Virus record (IMG/VR): IMGVR_UViG_3300035698_020835 | Coordinates: 1 to 37,658 of that record | Strand: one strand, 5' to 3' | Source of the DNA: a virus | Length of the DNA: 37,658 nt | Part shown: piece after piece, positions 13,728 through 20,543 of the stretch | How the letters are laid out: the number at the start of each line of letters is the position of its first letter | Position numbering within the stretch: the stretch's first letter is position 1 | Made by a program: the position numbers and the translations under genes | The notes under the pieces: model-generated | Seen by the model: the letters and a program-made list of their open reading frames with translations, nothing else | What the model was told of the DNA's origin: nothing | Database searches by the model: none

Positions 13728-15987
13728 TGCCAATGACACAGTATGGGAAGGCCAGCCCCGCCAGTTAAAGTTTCTTTATTCGCAGTGCGATGAAGCGTTT
13801 TATGGGGGAGCCGCGGGCGGTGGTAAGTCTGACGCGATCCTCGCATTTAATATCTGCAGAAGAAAAAAATACCCAGGATCCAAAGGTCTCATCCTTAGAC
13901 GCACCATCACAGAACTTCAAAAAGAAGGTTCACTCATCCCAAGGAGTCATGAACTTCTTGGGCTCCCTGAATGGAAGTGGAACGAGCAAAAGAAGAAGTG
14001 GACCGACAGAAACAATGGCGTCATTGAGTTTGGCTACTGCAAGAATGAGAAAGATGTTTACAAGTATCAATCCTCCGCCTTTGATGACATCTCATTTGAT
14101 GAGCTTACCCATTTCACAGAGTTTCAATACACCTACCTAAAGACAAGAGCTCGCTCTATTCGTGGTGTGCCAGTGGCAATCCGCTCTGCCTCAAACCCTG
14201 GCAATGTAGGGCACCTCTGGGTTAAGGATAGATTCATTGATCCATTTCCACTCGGCGAACAAATCATCTCTGAGCCCATCATAAATCCACTTACCAAAGA
14301 AACAGAATATCGTACACGAACCTATATTCCCGCGAAGGTATGGGATAACAGCAAGCTTCTTGAAAAAGATCCAAATTACCTTCTTGCGCTTCAATCCATG
14401 CCGGAAGCCATAAGAACCGCTTTGCTTGATGGTGATTGGAACACGTTTGCAGGGCAATATTTTGGAGAGTTCAAGACAAAGACTCATGTCATAAGACCCT
14501 TCAAGATTCCTGTTGAATGGCCAAGATACATCACGATGGATTGGGGCATGGCGAAACCTGCTTGTTTATTATGGATTGCTGTGGCCCCCACGGGTAGAGC
14601 CTATGTTTACCGGGAAATCTATTGCACCAACAAAATCTCATCTGTTGTGGCAAAAGAAATGAAACGCTTCGTGGATGCAGATGAAAACATGGGCGCTAAA
14701 TATTATGGGTGGCTTGCAGACCCATCAATATTTTCAAAGAAAGGTGAGGCGTCTGGATCAATTGCAAGCACGTTTAAGAAAGTTCTTGGCCGTCAGTTTA
14801 GACCTGCAAAGAATCAACGCGTGCAAGGCTGGAATCGTTTACGGGAGTGGTTCGCGCTTGCGCCTGACGGTCTTCCGTGGATACAATTCTTTTCAACCTG
14901 TGCGAACTCAATCAGAACCATCCCTGGGTTAATTCATGATGATCTTCATCCAGAGGATGTTGACACGGATGGAGAGGATCATTGCTTTACAGGAGAGACA
15001 AGGATTGGCTGTCTGTTTCGGAAAATAAAGATCAAGGATATGGTGGGAAGAAAATATTATGTTGCGACAACAAAAGGTTATAGAAAATGCCGGAGTGTTC
15101 GCCGTACTCGCGTGAGCAAGGTATGGGAGGTTACATTTGAGGATGGATCAAGCCTTAAAGCAACACCTGATCATAGGTTTCTAACACAGCGCGGTTGGAA
15201 GCATTTAAAAGAAATTAAGATAGAATCCGACGTTCTGATACAATCAGATACTTCATGTATAAAGTTATCTCTAAAACTATCCAAGAATTTAATGGAATCC
15301 GTTATTACTTGTGCGGACAATATTTTCAAAAAAAAGGTAGTCGGCTTCATCTTCAAGTTTGGAAAGACGCCCACGGAAAAATCAAGAAGGGGTTTTGCGT
15401 CCATCACAAGAATGAGAACCGCTCCGACAACAGGATTGAAAATCTACAGCTCATGTCAAACTTTGAGCATGCATCCCACCACAGCAAAGCACCCGCTAAC
15501 ATCAAACGAATCATGGAGATATTATTTACCAAGGCTCAACCAGCAGCCGCGAAGTGGCACGGATCTGAAGCAGGAAGGAAATGGCATGCCCTCCATTCAA
15601 AAAAAGTGTGGAAGAACATGGCCTTGGTTGAAAAGGTTTGTGTGGTGTGCGGCGCGAGCTACAAAACGCCAATTTCACGCCGTTCGCTTTCAAAATACTG
15701 CCATGCGAATTGTAAAGCTACAGCCCTCAGGAGAAGAAGAGGTATACAACCTCACCGTCCCGCACGTAAAAAACTACACCGTTGAGAACGGAGTCATTGT
15801 CCATAACTGTGGGGATGCAATGAGATACTTCGCTGTGACGAAACCTAAGATCATTAAAAACAAACCAACCCCCGACATTTCAAGGCTTGCATTACGAGAT
15901 CAAGCGCGTATTGACCGTGAAGAAAAGAAGAAAGAAACCGCACAACAATCAAAAGGTGTCAAAAGCTTTCTTGATACTCTAAGCTAG
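13696..15987 (+). CDS. terL: Large terminase subunit containing an intein
   Basis: The precursor is 763 residues. Removing the 275-residue intein leaves 488, a normal terminase size. ATPase: Walker A GGAAGGGKS (37-45), RR at 68-69, and Walker B ISFDE with D135 and E136. Nuclease (RNase H-like): first Asp in YITMDWGMAKP, second in YGWLADPS, third in CGDAMRYF (D707), immediately after the intein. It drives packaging and cuts the DNA. The exteins join as GEDH | CGDAMRYF, matching the usual ED-H-x-x-D-A-x-R-Y signature. The start is TTG 13696 or GTG 13699, inside the end of the previous gene; no ATG occurs before the Walker A. A separate HNH gene lies in another frame within the intein. Confidence 0.92.
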   Translation: MVTISKSLRVNANDTVWEGQPRQLKFLYSQCDEAFYGGAAGGGKSDAILAFNICRRKKYPGSKGLILRRTITELQKEGSLIPRSHELLGLPEWKWNEQKKKWTDRNNGVIEFGYCKNEKDVYKYQSSAFDDISFDELTHFTEFQYTYLKTRARSIRGVPVAIRSASNPGNVGHLWVKDRFIDPFPLGEQIISEPIINPLTKETEYRTRTYIPAKVWDNSKLLEKDPNYLLALQSMPEAIRTALLDGDWNTFAGQYFGEFKTKTHVIRPFKIPVEWPRYITMDWGMAKPACLLWIAVAPTGRAYVYREIYCTNKISSVVAKEMKRFVDADENMGAKYYGWLADPSIFSKKGEASGSIASTFKKVLGRQFRPAKNQRVQGWNRLREWFALAPDGLPWIQFFSTCANSIRTIPGLIHDDLHPEDVDTDGEDHCFTGETRIGCLFRKIKIKDMVGRKYYVATTKGYRKCRSVRRTRVSKVWEVTFEDGSSLKATPDHRFLTQRGWKHLKEIKIESDVLIQSDTSCIKLSLKLSKNLMESVITCADNIFKKKVVGFIFKFGKTPTEKSRRGFASITRMRTAPTTGLKIYSSCQTLSMHPTTAKHPLTSNESWRYYLPRLNQQPRSGTDLKQEGNGMPSIQKKCGRTWPWLKRFVWCAARATKRQFHAVRFQNTAMRIVKLQPSGEEEVYNLTVPHVKNYTVENGVIVHNCGDAMRYFAVTKPKIIKNKPTPDISRLALRDQARIDREEKKKETAQQSKGVKSFLDTLS
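14983..15807 (+). mobile_element. Intein in terL, residues 430-704, with foreign-frame insert
   Basis: Splicing elements are all visible. Block A begins at Cys430 (CFTGETRIG). Block B contains KATPDHRFLTQRGW, with the T-x-x-H motif. Block F is VYNLTVPHVKNYTV. Block G is VIVHN, with penultimate His703 and terminal Asn704, and the +1 residue is Cys705. Residues of about 521-669 have a Ser/Lys/Arg-rich composition with no endonuclease motifs; this is the stretch where another frame encodes an HNH endonuclease. The element is therefore a mini-intein whose linker is the shadow translation of an inserted gene. It should be splicing-competent, but activity is not shown. Confidence 0.88.
15255..15785 (+). 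CDS. HNH homing endonuclease, nested out of frame in the intein
   Basis: A 176-residue protein in the -1 frame relative to terL. The N-terminal part (NGIRYYLCGQYFQKKGSRLH) and the catalytic region VHHKNENRSDNRIENLQL...EHASHH give a complete HNH motif: H50-H51, N59/N63 and H72. A helical K-WHGSEAGRKWH segment typical of phage HNH enzymes follows. A C-terminal zinc finger (C129-x2-C132 ... C149-x3-C153) and an Arg-rich tail complete it. The gene ends at TGA 15783-15785, inside intein block F, so its last 27 codons are dual coding with a conserved intein region. ATG 15255 has no obvious ribosome site; translation could be independent or arise by -1 frameshifting. It would cut intein-less terL alleles to spread the element. 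Confidence 0.85.
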   Translation: MYKVISKTIQEFNGIRYYLCGQYFQKKGSRLHLQVWKDAHGKIKKGFCVHHKNENRSDNRIENLQLMSNFEHASHHSKAPANIKRIMEILFTKAQPAAAKWHGSEAGRKWHALHSKKVWKNMALVEKVCVVCGASYKTPISRRSLSKYCHANCKATALRRRRGIQPHRPARKKLHR

Positions 15988-16005
15988 ATCTGCTAATCTT
16001 TTGAC

Positions 16006-16197
16006 ATGCCAAACTCGCATATGTGCCCCGACTGTGGCTACACTGACGAATTTGAAAACTTCCCGCAAAAGCTATTGACGGCTATGTACCGGCCCAAATA
16101 TGAGCAAATCCAAGCTTTTATTGAAATCAAATGCCACCACTGTAAAAACATGCAAACAATAATTTTTGAGACAATCACAGAGGGAATGACCAAATGA
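16006..16197 (+). CDS. 63-residue zinc-ribbon protein
   Basis: Two CxxC pairs, C7/C10 (MCPDCGY) and C43/C46 (KCHHCKN), make a classic four-cysteine zinc ribbon. The ribosome site before ATG 16006 is weak. The stop overlaps the ATG of the next zinc protein (ATGA), so the pair is probably co-translated. Such proteins are often found between terminase and portal genes. Function unknown. Confidence 0.65.
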   Translation: MPNSHMCPDCGYTDEFENFPQKLLTAMYRPKYEQIQAFIEIKCHHCKNMQTIIFETITEGMTK

Positions 16198-16436
16198 GAA
16201 AAGAAGTCAGGTGTGGCGCGTGCGGACGAATGCTTTGCAAAGTTGATCAAGAAGGCGTGATCCACGTCCGTCTTCGTTTCGGTAAAAACTCTTACTCTGA
16301 GGTTCTCATCAAGGGTGAGACGCATTTTGTTTGTCCCGCCGTGGTGCATATTTCATCATCCATCATCAAGCCTTGCGGGAATGTGACGAAAATAAACAGC
16401 GAGGATTATGTTGAATGTTTAGAACAAGCGAGCTAG
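16194..16436 (+). CDS. 80-residue Com-like zinc-finger protein
   Basis: The start MRKEVRCGACGRMLCKV has C7 and C10, and further cysteines occur at C47 (FVCPAV) and C61 (KPCGNV). This resembles the phage Mu Com family ('RCxxCxxLL'), a zinc-finger translational activator, though the second half is longer than in Com. The start overlaps the previous stop by four bases. Role here is unproven. Confidence 0.6.
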   Translation: MRKEVRCGACGRMLCKVDQEGVIHVRLRFGKNSYSEVLIKGETHFVCPAVVHISSSIIKPCGNVTKINSEDYVECLEQAS

Positions 16437-16711
16437 AGCGAAGGGTTGCCGAGCTTGAGGGGATGCTTAAGGCAAAAGATTCTGAGCTTGAACGCCTGGC
16501 AAAACAGAATACGGATCTCCATGAAAAGTTTATGTGCCTGCTTGATCCCAAGTCATTGCTTTTTTACAAAAAAGGGACTGAAGAACGCAAGCCGCCAAGA
16601 GCAAAAAAACCAATGAAAGTGGATGATGTCACCGGGAAACCAAGAGAAATGACCGACATAGAAATGGGTCAAGTGATGAAAGGCTTTCAAGAATTGGGAA
16701 TCATGCAGTAG
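16415..16711 (+). CDS. Coiled-coil hypothetical protein
   Basis: A 98-residue protein. Residues 5-40 (SELERRVAELEGMLKAKDSE...) form a clear leucine-heptad coiled coil, followed by a basic-proline linker (RKPPRAKKPMK) and a short helical end. It overlaps the previous gene by 22 bases, and GAGG lies about 11 bases before the ATG. It probably oligomerises. The function is unknown. It may act at the portal or terminase interface given its position. Confidence 0.6.
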   Translation: MFRTSELERRVAELEGMLKAKDSELERLAKQNTDLHEKFMCLLDPKSLLFYKKGTEERKPPRAKKPMKVDDVTGKPREMTDIEMGQVMKGFQELGIMQ

Positions 16712-16729
16712 AATCCTACCCGTAATGAC

Positions 16730-16762
16730 TTCCGGTAAAACCGAGCAAGGGTCCTTGAACCC
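16730..16762 (+). repeat. Intergenic repeat element, copy 1 (before portal)
   Basis: TTCCGGTAAAACCGA at 16730-16744 (inverted repeat CGGT-AAA-ACCG) is followed after 4 bases by GGGT-N6-ACCC (16749-16762). The 15-mer recurs exactly at 18851-18865, again with a GGGT-N5-ACCC hairpin downstream. It occupies the 69-base gap before the portal gene, which otherwise lacks a good ribosome site. Confidence 0.6.
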
Positions 16763-16780
16763 CACCCAAACAAAGAGCCT

Positions 16781-18850
16781 ATGTTCAGTGGACTTGATTT
16801 CGTAGTTTCCGAATTGGAATTTGATGATGATACTAAACTCGTGGGTAAGATCAATCAGTGGTACGAGCAAGATGTCAACCGAAAAACAACCCGCGCACAG
16901 AACTGGTCTCAAGCCATTCACTTCCTCATTGGTGATCAATGGGTAAAATGGAACGAGCACCAACATCGATGGGAATCCATACCCGTCACAGAATCCAATC
17001 GAACCATTGACCGACCCGTCACAAATCACATGCTCCGCTGGATTATTATCAATGCCTCACAATTTACCTCAAAGCCAAATGGCGTTGTGGATCCCAACTC
17101 AGAAGAACCTGAAGACAAAAGCGCTGCAAAGATTGCCGAGACAATTCAAGCCTTTCTTTGGGATGATTTAGAGAAGGATGATCTTTATTATGAAGCTGCG
17201 CTGTGGGGCTTATGCTGCGGGATTGTGTTCAGGAAATCTTTTAAGAAAAGAACGGGATCCGTGCTTGAGACACCCAAGAAAGATGAAGCTGGGAAAGTCA
17301 CAGACGAGCTTGTAAAAACCCCAATCAAAGAACCAAATGCGGAGATTGTATCGCCATTCAATATAAGTTTTGACGGTCTTCCCTCTCATTGGCGCGACGT
17401 GGGCATTGTGATGGAATCACGACCCCGCCGAATTGATTGGATTAAAGCTCAGTATGGCCAGGGCGGCGAAGGGTTCATTGACCCGGAAATTTTAGAAGAG
17501 CAGCTACAAGAGGAAAAAGTTGTTGCAAACGTCCTTGCCCAAGGTGAGGGCCTCAAGAATCTCATTGAAGGAACATCAAACACAGGCACAGGCTCAAATA
17601 GCGGATCAGCAACATCAGGCGGAGAGATCAAAGACTCTGCTATTGTCCACGAGGTTTATGTAGAACCCTCTTTGAAATACCCTCAAGGCCGCCAGCTTGT
17701 AGTAGCCGGGGGATTGGTGCTCTACAAAGGCCCTTCAAGTTATTATTATTTGGGGGGCAAATTCTGGCATCCCTATACTTCATGGGGCCCAATGAAACAA
17801 CCTGGTTCCATTTATGCTATTTCCCTTGCTCAACAACTCATTCCACTTCAACGGAGAATCAACTCAATTGACGCGCTTGTTGCCTACAACCGTAAAGTGA
17901 TGGCTGCGGGTCATTGGCTTATTCCCGACACTGCAGATATTGCAGAGGGCTACCCTGTGGGAGTTCCTGGCCTTGAGATTCGTTATACCGTAGATCCCAC
18001 AACCGGAGCAATACCACAGAAAGTCGCGGGTACGCCGCTACCAAATCAAGTGTTGGAAGAACGCGACATCATGATCCGCGATGGAGATATGCTTGCATTC
18101 TCAGCCGACATCAGAAGTGGCAAAAACCCCAAAGGCGTGCAAACGCTTGGCCAGCTCGAGATCTTGAAAGAGGCTGCGGAAACAGCAATGAGCAAGCAAA
18201 CTGAGTCGTGGGAGAAGTTTATTGAAAAGAGTGAGCAACTTGACTTACTGGTGTTTCAAGAGTGTTATATTGCCCCTGACAAAACCCGCGCAAAACAATT
18301 TAAGAAGTTCTCAAAAGACATCACTCAGAATGATTGGGATAAGTTTGTAGGCTCTGACCTCCGAGATAATGCTTCCGTTCGAATTGAGCAAGGCTCAACC
18401 ATTGCGCGAAGCAGACTCATGCGCCAGAACATCATCATGCGTCTTGCTCAGACAGGATTACTTGGTGAGATCGTGGAAGATCCCTATCTCCACAAGAAAT
18501 TCCTTGAGCAATTCGGTCTTGCTGACTTCTTCAGTGAAAGCAATATTGATATGAAGATGGCGGAGAAAGCCATTGAAATGATGCTTGATAATAAGTATCC
18601 GCCCGTGCTTGACGAGGTGCATGACGCCGATGTTCAGCTAGTTGTTTTGGTTCGTTATATGAAAGATCCCAAGTTCCTTGAATTGGAAGATAAGACAAAA
18701 AATCTTTTCTTCAAACGGCATCAGGAGTATATTGAGATATTATCAAAGAACGAAGCAGTGCCAGAACCAGTTGAAGAGAAACCACAACCAGGCGCGTCAG
18801 GCGGCGGTGGGCAAACAAAAGGTTTATTTGACAGTCCATTAGGTAAATAG
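16781..18850 (+). CDS. Portal protein
   Basis: A 689-residue protein of podovirus portal type. It has an N-terminal helical region (KINQWYEQDVNRKTTRAQNW, QAIHFLIGDQWVKW), the stretch NRTIDRPVTNHMLRW, a central beta-rich part (IVSPFNISFDGLP), the long helix near QLIPLQRRINSIDALVAYNR, and a C-terminal Glu/Pro/Gly-rich tail. Portals form the 12-subunit ring at the capsid vertex. It sits downstream of terL and upstream of scaffold and capsid, as expected. A flexible Gly/Ser/Thr-rich insertion (about 265-285) is unremarkable. Confidence rests on these patterns and on gene order. Confidence 0.85.
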   Translation: MFSGLDFVVSELEFDDDTKLVGKINQWYEQDVNRKTTRAQNWSQAIHFLIGDQWVKWNEHQHRWESIPVTESNRTIDRPVTNHMLRWIIINASQFTSKPNGVVDPNSEEPEDKSAAKIAETIQAFLWDDLEKDDLYYEAALWGLCCGIVFRKSFKKRTGSVLETPKKDEAGKVTDELVKTPIKEPNAEIVSPFNISFDGLPSHWRDVGIVMESRPRRIDWIKAQYGQGGEGFIDPEILEEQLQEEKVVANVLAQGEGLKNLIEGTSNTGTGSNSGSATSGGEIKDSAIVHEVYVEPSLKYPQGRQLVVAGGLVLYKGPSSYYYLGGKFWHPYTSWGPMKQPGSIYAISLAQQLIPLQRRINSIDALVAYNRKVMAAGHWLIPDTADIAEGYPVGVPGLEIRYTVDPTTGAIPQKVAGTPLPNQVLEERDIMIRDGDMLAFSADIRSGKNPKGVQTLGQLEILKEAAETAMSKQTESWEKFIEKSEQLDLLVFQECYIAPDKTRAKQFKKFSKDITQNDWDKFVGSDLRDNASVRIEQGSTIARSRLMRQNIIMRLAQTGLLGEIVEDPYLHKKFLEQFGLADFFSESNIDMKMAEKAIEMMLDNKYPPVLDEVHDADVQLVVLVRYMKDPKFLELEDKTKNLFFKRHQEYIEILSKNEAVPEPVEEKPQPGASGGGGQTKGLFDSPLGK

Positions 18851-18890
18851 TTCCGGTAAAACCGACAATTTAAGTTAGGGTCAGGAACCC
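18851..18890 (+). repeat. Intergenic repeat element, copy 2 (after portal)
   Basis: An exact second copy of TTCCGGTAAAACCGA (18851-18865) directly after the portal stop, followed after 12 bases by GGGT-CAGGA-ACCC (18878-18890). The second hairpin overlaps the 5' arm of the terminator at 18886-18917, so the two structures are mutually exclusive. This would allow regulated read-through. Confidence 0.6.
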
Positions 18891-18917
18891 ACTTTGAGAA
18901 ATCAGAGTGGGTTTTTT
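18886..18917 (+). terminator. Intrinsic terminator after the portal gene
   Basis: AACCCACT (18886-18893) pairs with AGTGGGTT (18906-18913), 12-base loop, followed by TTTTTT (18912-18917). It separates the packaging/portal genes from the capsid genes. It overlaps the preceding GGGT/ACCC hairpin. Confidence 0.75.
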
Positions 18918-18929
18918 AATGGGGGAAAC

Positions 18930-19262
18930 ATGCAGAACTTAGGATATAAAGAAGAGAGATACGAGGCAGAAGTCGCTACATCATCTCCAAAGAAAACGGA
19001 AATGAAATACCCACGTCTTGAGATTGGGAGTGAGTATTCAGACGGCCCAAACGTGGACCTTGGAAATCTTAAAGCTGGCACTGAGATTACAGCCACAGTC
19101 AAGTTAAAAGTCAAAACCTCCGCTCAAAAGTCAACCGAGAAGGGCACCCGGAAGTATTACGCTTTCGAGGTTCATTCAATCAATCTCGAGGATGGCAAGA
19201 AAAGCGAATCAGAAACTAAAACCGCAAAACTTAAAACAATGGCAACAGAGTACGGAGGATAA
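18930..19262 (+). CDS. Hypothetical virion-region protein, 110 residues
   Basis: The open frame extends up to 18894, but that start lies inside the terminator. ATG 18930 with GGGGA just upstream is preferred. The product begins MQNLGYKEERY; a charged first third leads to an alternating hydrophobic beta region (AGTEITATVKLKVKT, KYYAFEVHSINLED). The arrangement before scaffold and capsid genes suggests a head-associated protein, but no family is identified. Confidence 0.6.
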   Translation: MQNLGYKEERYEAEVATSSPKKTEMKYPRLEIGSEYSDGPNVDLGNLKAGTEITATVKLKVKTSAQKSTEKGTRKYYAFEVHSINLEDGKKSESETKTAKLKTMATEYGG

Positions 19263-19267
19263 ACAAA

Positions 19268-19534
19268 ATGGCATTCACACCTGCAGTTGTAGAAAAAACA
19301 GTAATGGGCAACAAAAGAATGATCAAAGGAACCTATGTGAACGATGGCGGTTCAACCGGAGGCGAAGTCTTAACCGGCCTTAATCGCGTGGATCATTTTC
19401 AAATTCAACCCACGGGCTCCTCAATTCAAACAGGAGCACCCGTAGTAAATGAAACATTTCCACTTTCAAGTGGGGCTGTGACGATTGTTACAGACGCAGA
19501 TACTTTAGGCCGATGGGTCGCTGAAGGCGTTTAA
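19268..19534 (+). CDS. Small beta-rich virion-region protein, 88 residues
   Basis: Begins MAFTPAVVEKTVMGNKRMIKGTYVND, preceded by GGAGG. Gly/Thr/Val-rich with repeating beta-strand character (GAVTIVTDAD, ending GRWVAEGV), as in head-decoration or fibre-like minor proteins encoded near capsid genes. It has the flavour of the short structural proteins that follow 'VxTRTVFGNKR'-type starts. The exact role is unknown. Confidence 0.6.
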   Translation: MAFTPAVVEKTVMGNKRMIKGTYVNDGGSTGGEVLTGLNRVDHFQIQPTGSSIQTGAPVVNETFPLSSGAVTIVTDADTLGRWVAEGV

Positions 19535-19551
19535 TAAATCCTAAAGGGAAA

Positions 19552-19583
19552 CGCCCCGCCCCGTCATTATGGCGGGCGGGCGG
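19552..19583 (+). other. GC-rich hairpin before the scaffold gene
   Basis: CCCGCCC (19555-19561) and GGGCGGG (19574-19580) form a 7-bp all-GC stem that can extend by shifting register. No T-run follows, so it is not a standard terminator. It may be an mRNA processing or stability structure that tunes scaffold and capsid expression. It lies 34 bases before the scaffold start codon. Confidence 0.45.
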
Positions 19584-19616
19584 ACAACAAGACCGTAAAA
19601 CGACAAGGAGATTCAA

Positions 19617-20516
19617 ATGTTCTTAGCTCTAGATATATTTAAAATGTTCTTCCCGAACTTATACTTTTCGCTTGAAAACGACGGTGGTAGCGGTGACGCT
19701 GGCCAGGGCAAGGGATCCTCGTCTCCCGAATCTGGTAGTGGCGAAGATGATGGCGCTGGGGCTCCCGATCCCCAAAATGACAAGGGTAAGTCAGGCGATC
19801 CAGATCCAACCCACGACGATAAAGGTGTGTCTTACTTCAATCGTTTTAAAGAGAATGAAGACAAGTTTAAGGACATTGACCTTGATCGGTATCATGAGCT
19901 GAAGGACCTCGATCCTAAGAAATACCAAGAAGCAACCGAGTTGATTAACAAAATCACTGACGAAGGCATTTTCGATGACGTGATGGGTTTAATTAACAAG
20001 GGAAAAGCTGGTGGTAAAGGTGATGGGGGCGGCGGTACGGGTGGTGATAAGGTCGCGGACAAAGGCGATGTGAGGGATCCTAGAGTGGATAAAATGCTCG
20101 AGGACCAAGCTGCAACACGAGCTGAACAAAATCGCAAAGAGTTTGAAAGCACCTACGACAACAATGTAGCCAGCGCTCTTGAAACTGTAAAGATTGAGGC
20201 TCTGACAAGATCGGAACAACGGTATGTTAAAGAGTCAGTCTATGACGCTTATGGTGAGGATCTTGCAGCGGCACAAAAATCGGGCAGAAATCCAAAACTG
20301 AGCCTTGACAACATGACGACCCTTGTGGCCGATGCTGTGAAGTTAGTTGAGGAAGATCGCCGTACGCTACTTGCGGGAGCCGTAAAGAAACCAGGAAATA
20401 TAACGCCTGACGCGTTAAGCGGGCAAGGGTCTGGAACACCAGCCCCTAAACCAATGGGACAAGTTGAGCGGCAGCGGGCAATGGCTGCAGAGCTCAAAGA
20501 GAAATTAGCAACCTAG
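19617..20516 (+). CDS. Capsid scaffolding protein
   Basis: A 299-residue acidic, low-complexity protein directly upstream of the major capsid gene. Residues 22-75 are Gly/Ser/Asp-rich and disordered. A helical acidic region follows (KFKDIDLDRYHELKDLDPKK), then a Gly-rich linker (GKGDGGGGTGGD), then a helical C-terminus ending in basic residues (QRAMAAELKEKLAT), as used by scaffolds to bind capsid. AAGGAG precedes the ATG. Family membership is inferred from composition and position rather than from a catalytic motif. Confidence 0.75.
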   Translation: MFLALDIFKMFFPNLYFSLENDGGSGDAGQGKGSSSPESGSGEDDGAGAPDPQNDKGKSGDPDPTHDDKGVSYFNRFKENEDKFKDIDLDRYHELKDLDPKKYQEATELINKITDEGIFDDVMGLINKGKAGGKGDGGGGTGGDKVADKGDVRDPRVDKMLEDQAATRAEQNRKEFESTYDNNVASALETVKIEALTRSEQRYVKESVYDAYGEDLAAAQKSGRNPKLSLDNMTTLVADAVKLVEEDRRTLLAGAVKKPGNITPDALSGQGSGTPAPKPMGQVERQRAMAAELKEKLAT

Positions 20517-20543
20517 ATTTAAATAACCAAAGGAGTCATTATT

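Noticed and set aside
15520-15640. In-frame endonuclease domain of the intein in the terL frame
   Set aside because: The terL-frame sequence here has no LAGLIDADG or HNH motif and reads as a shadow. The HNH motifs are in the other frame.
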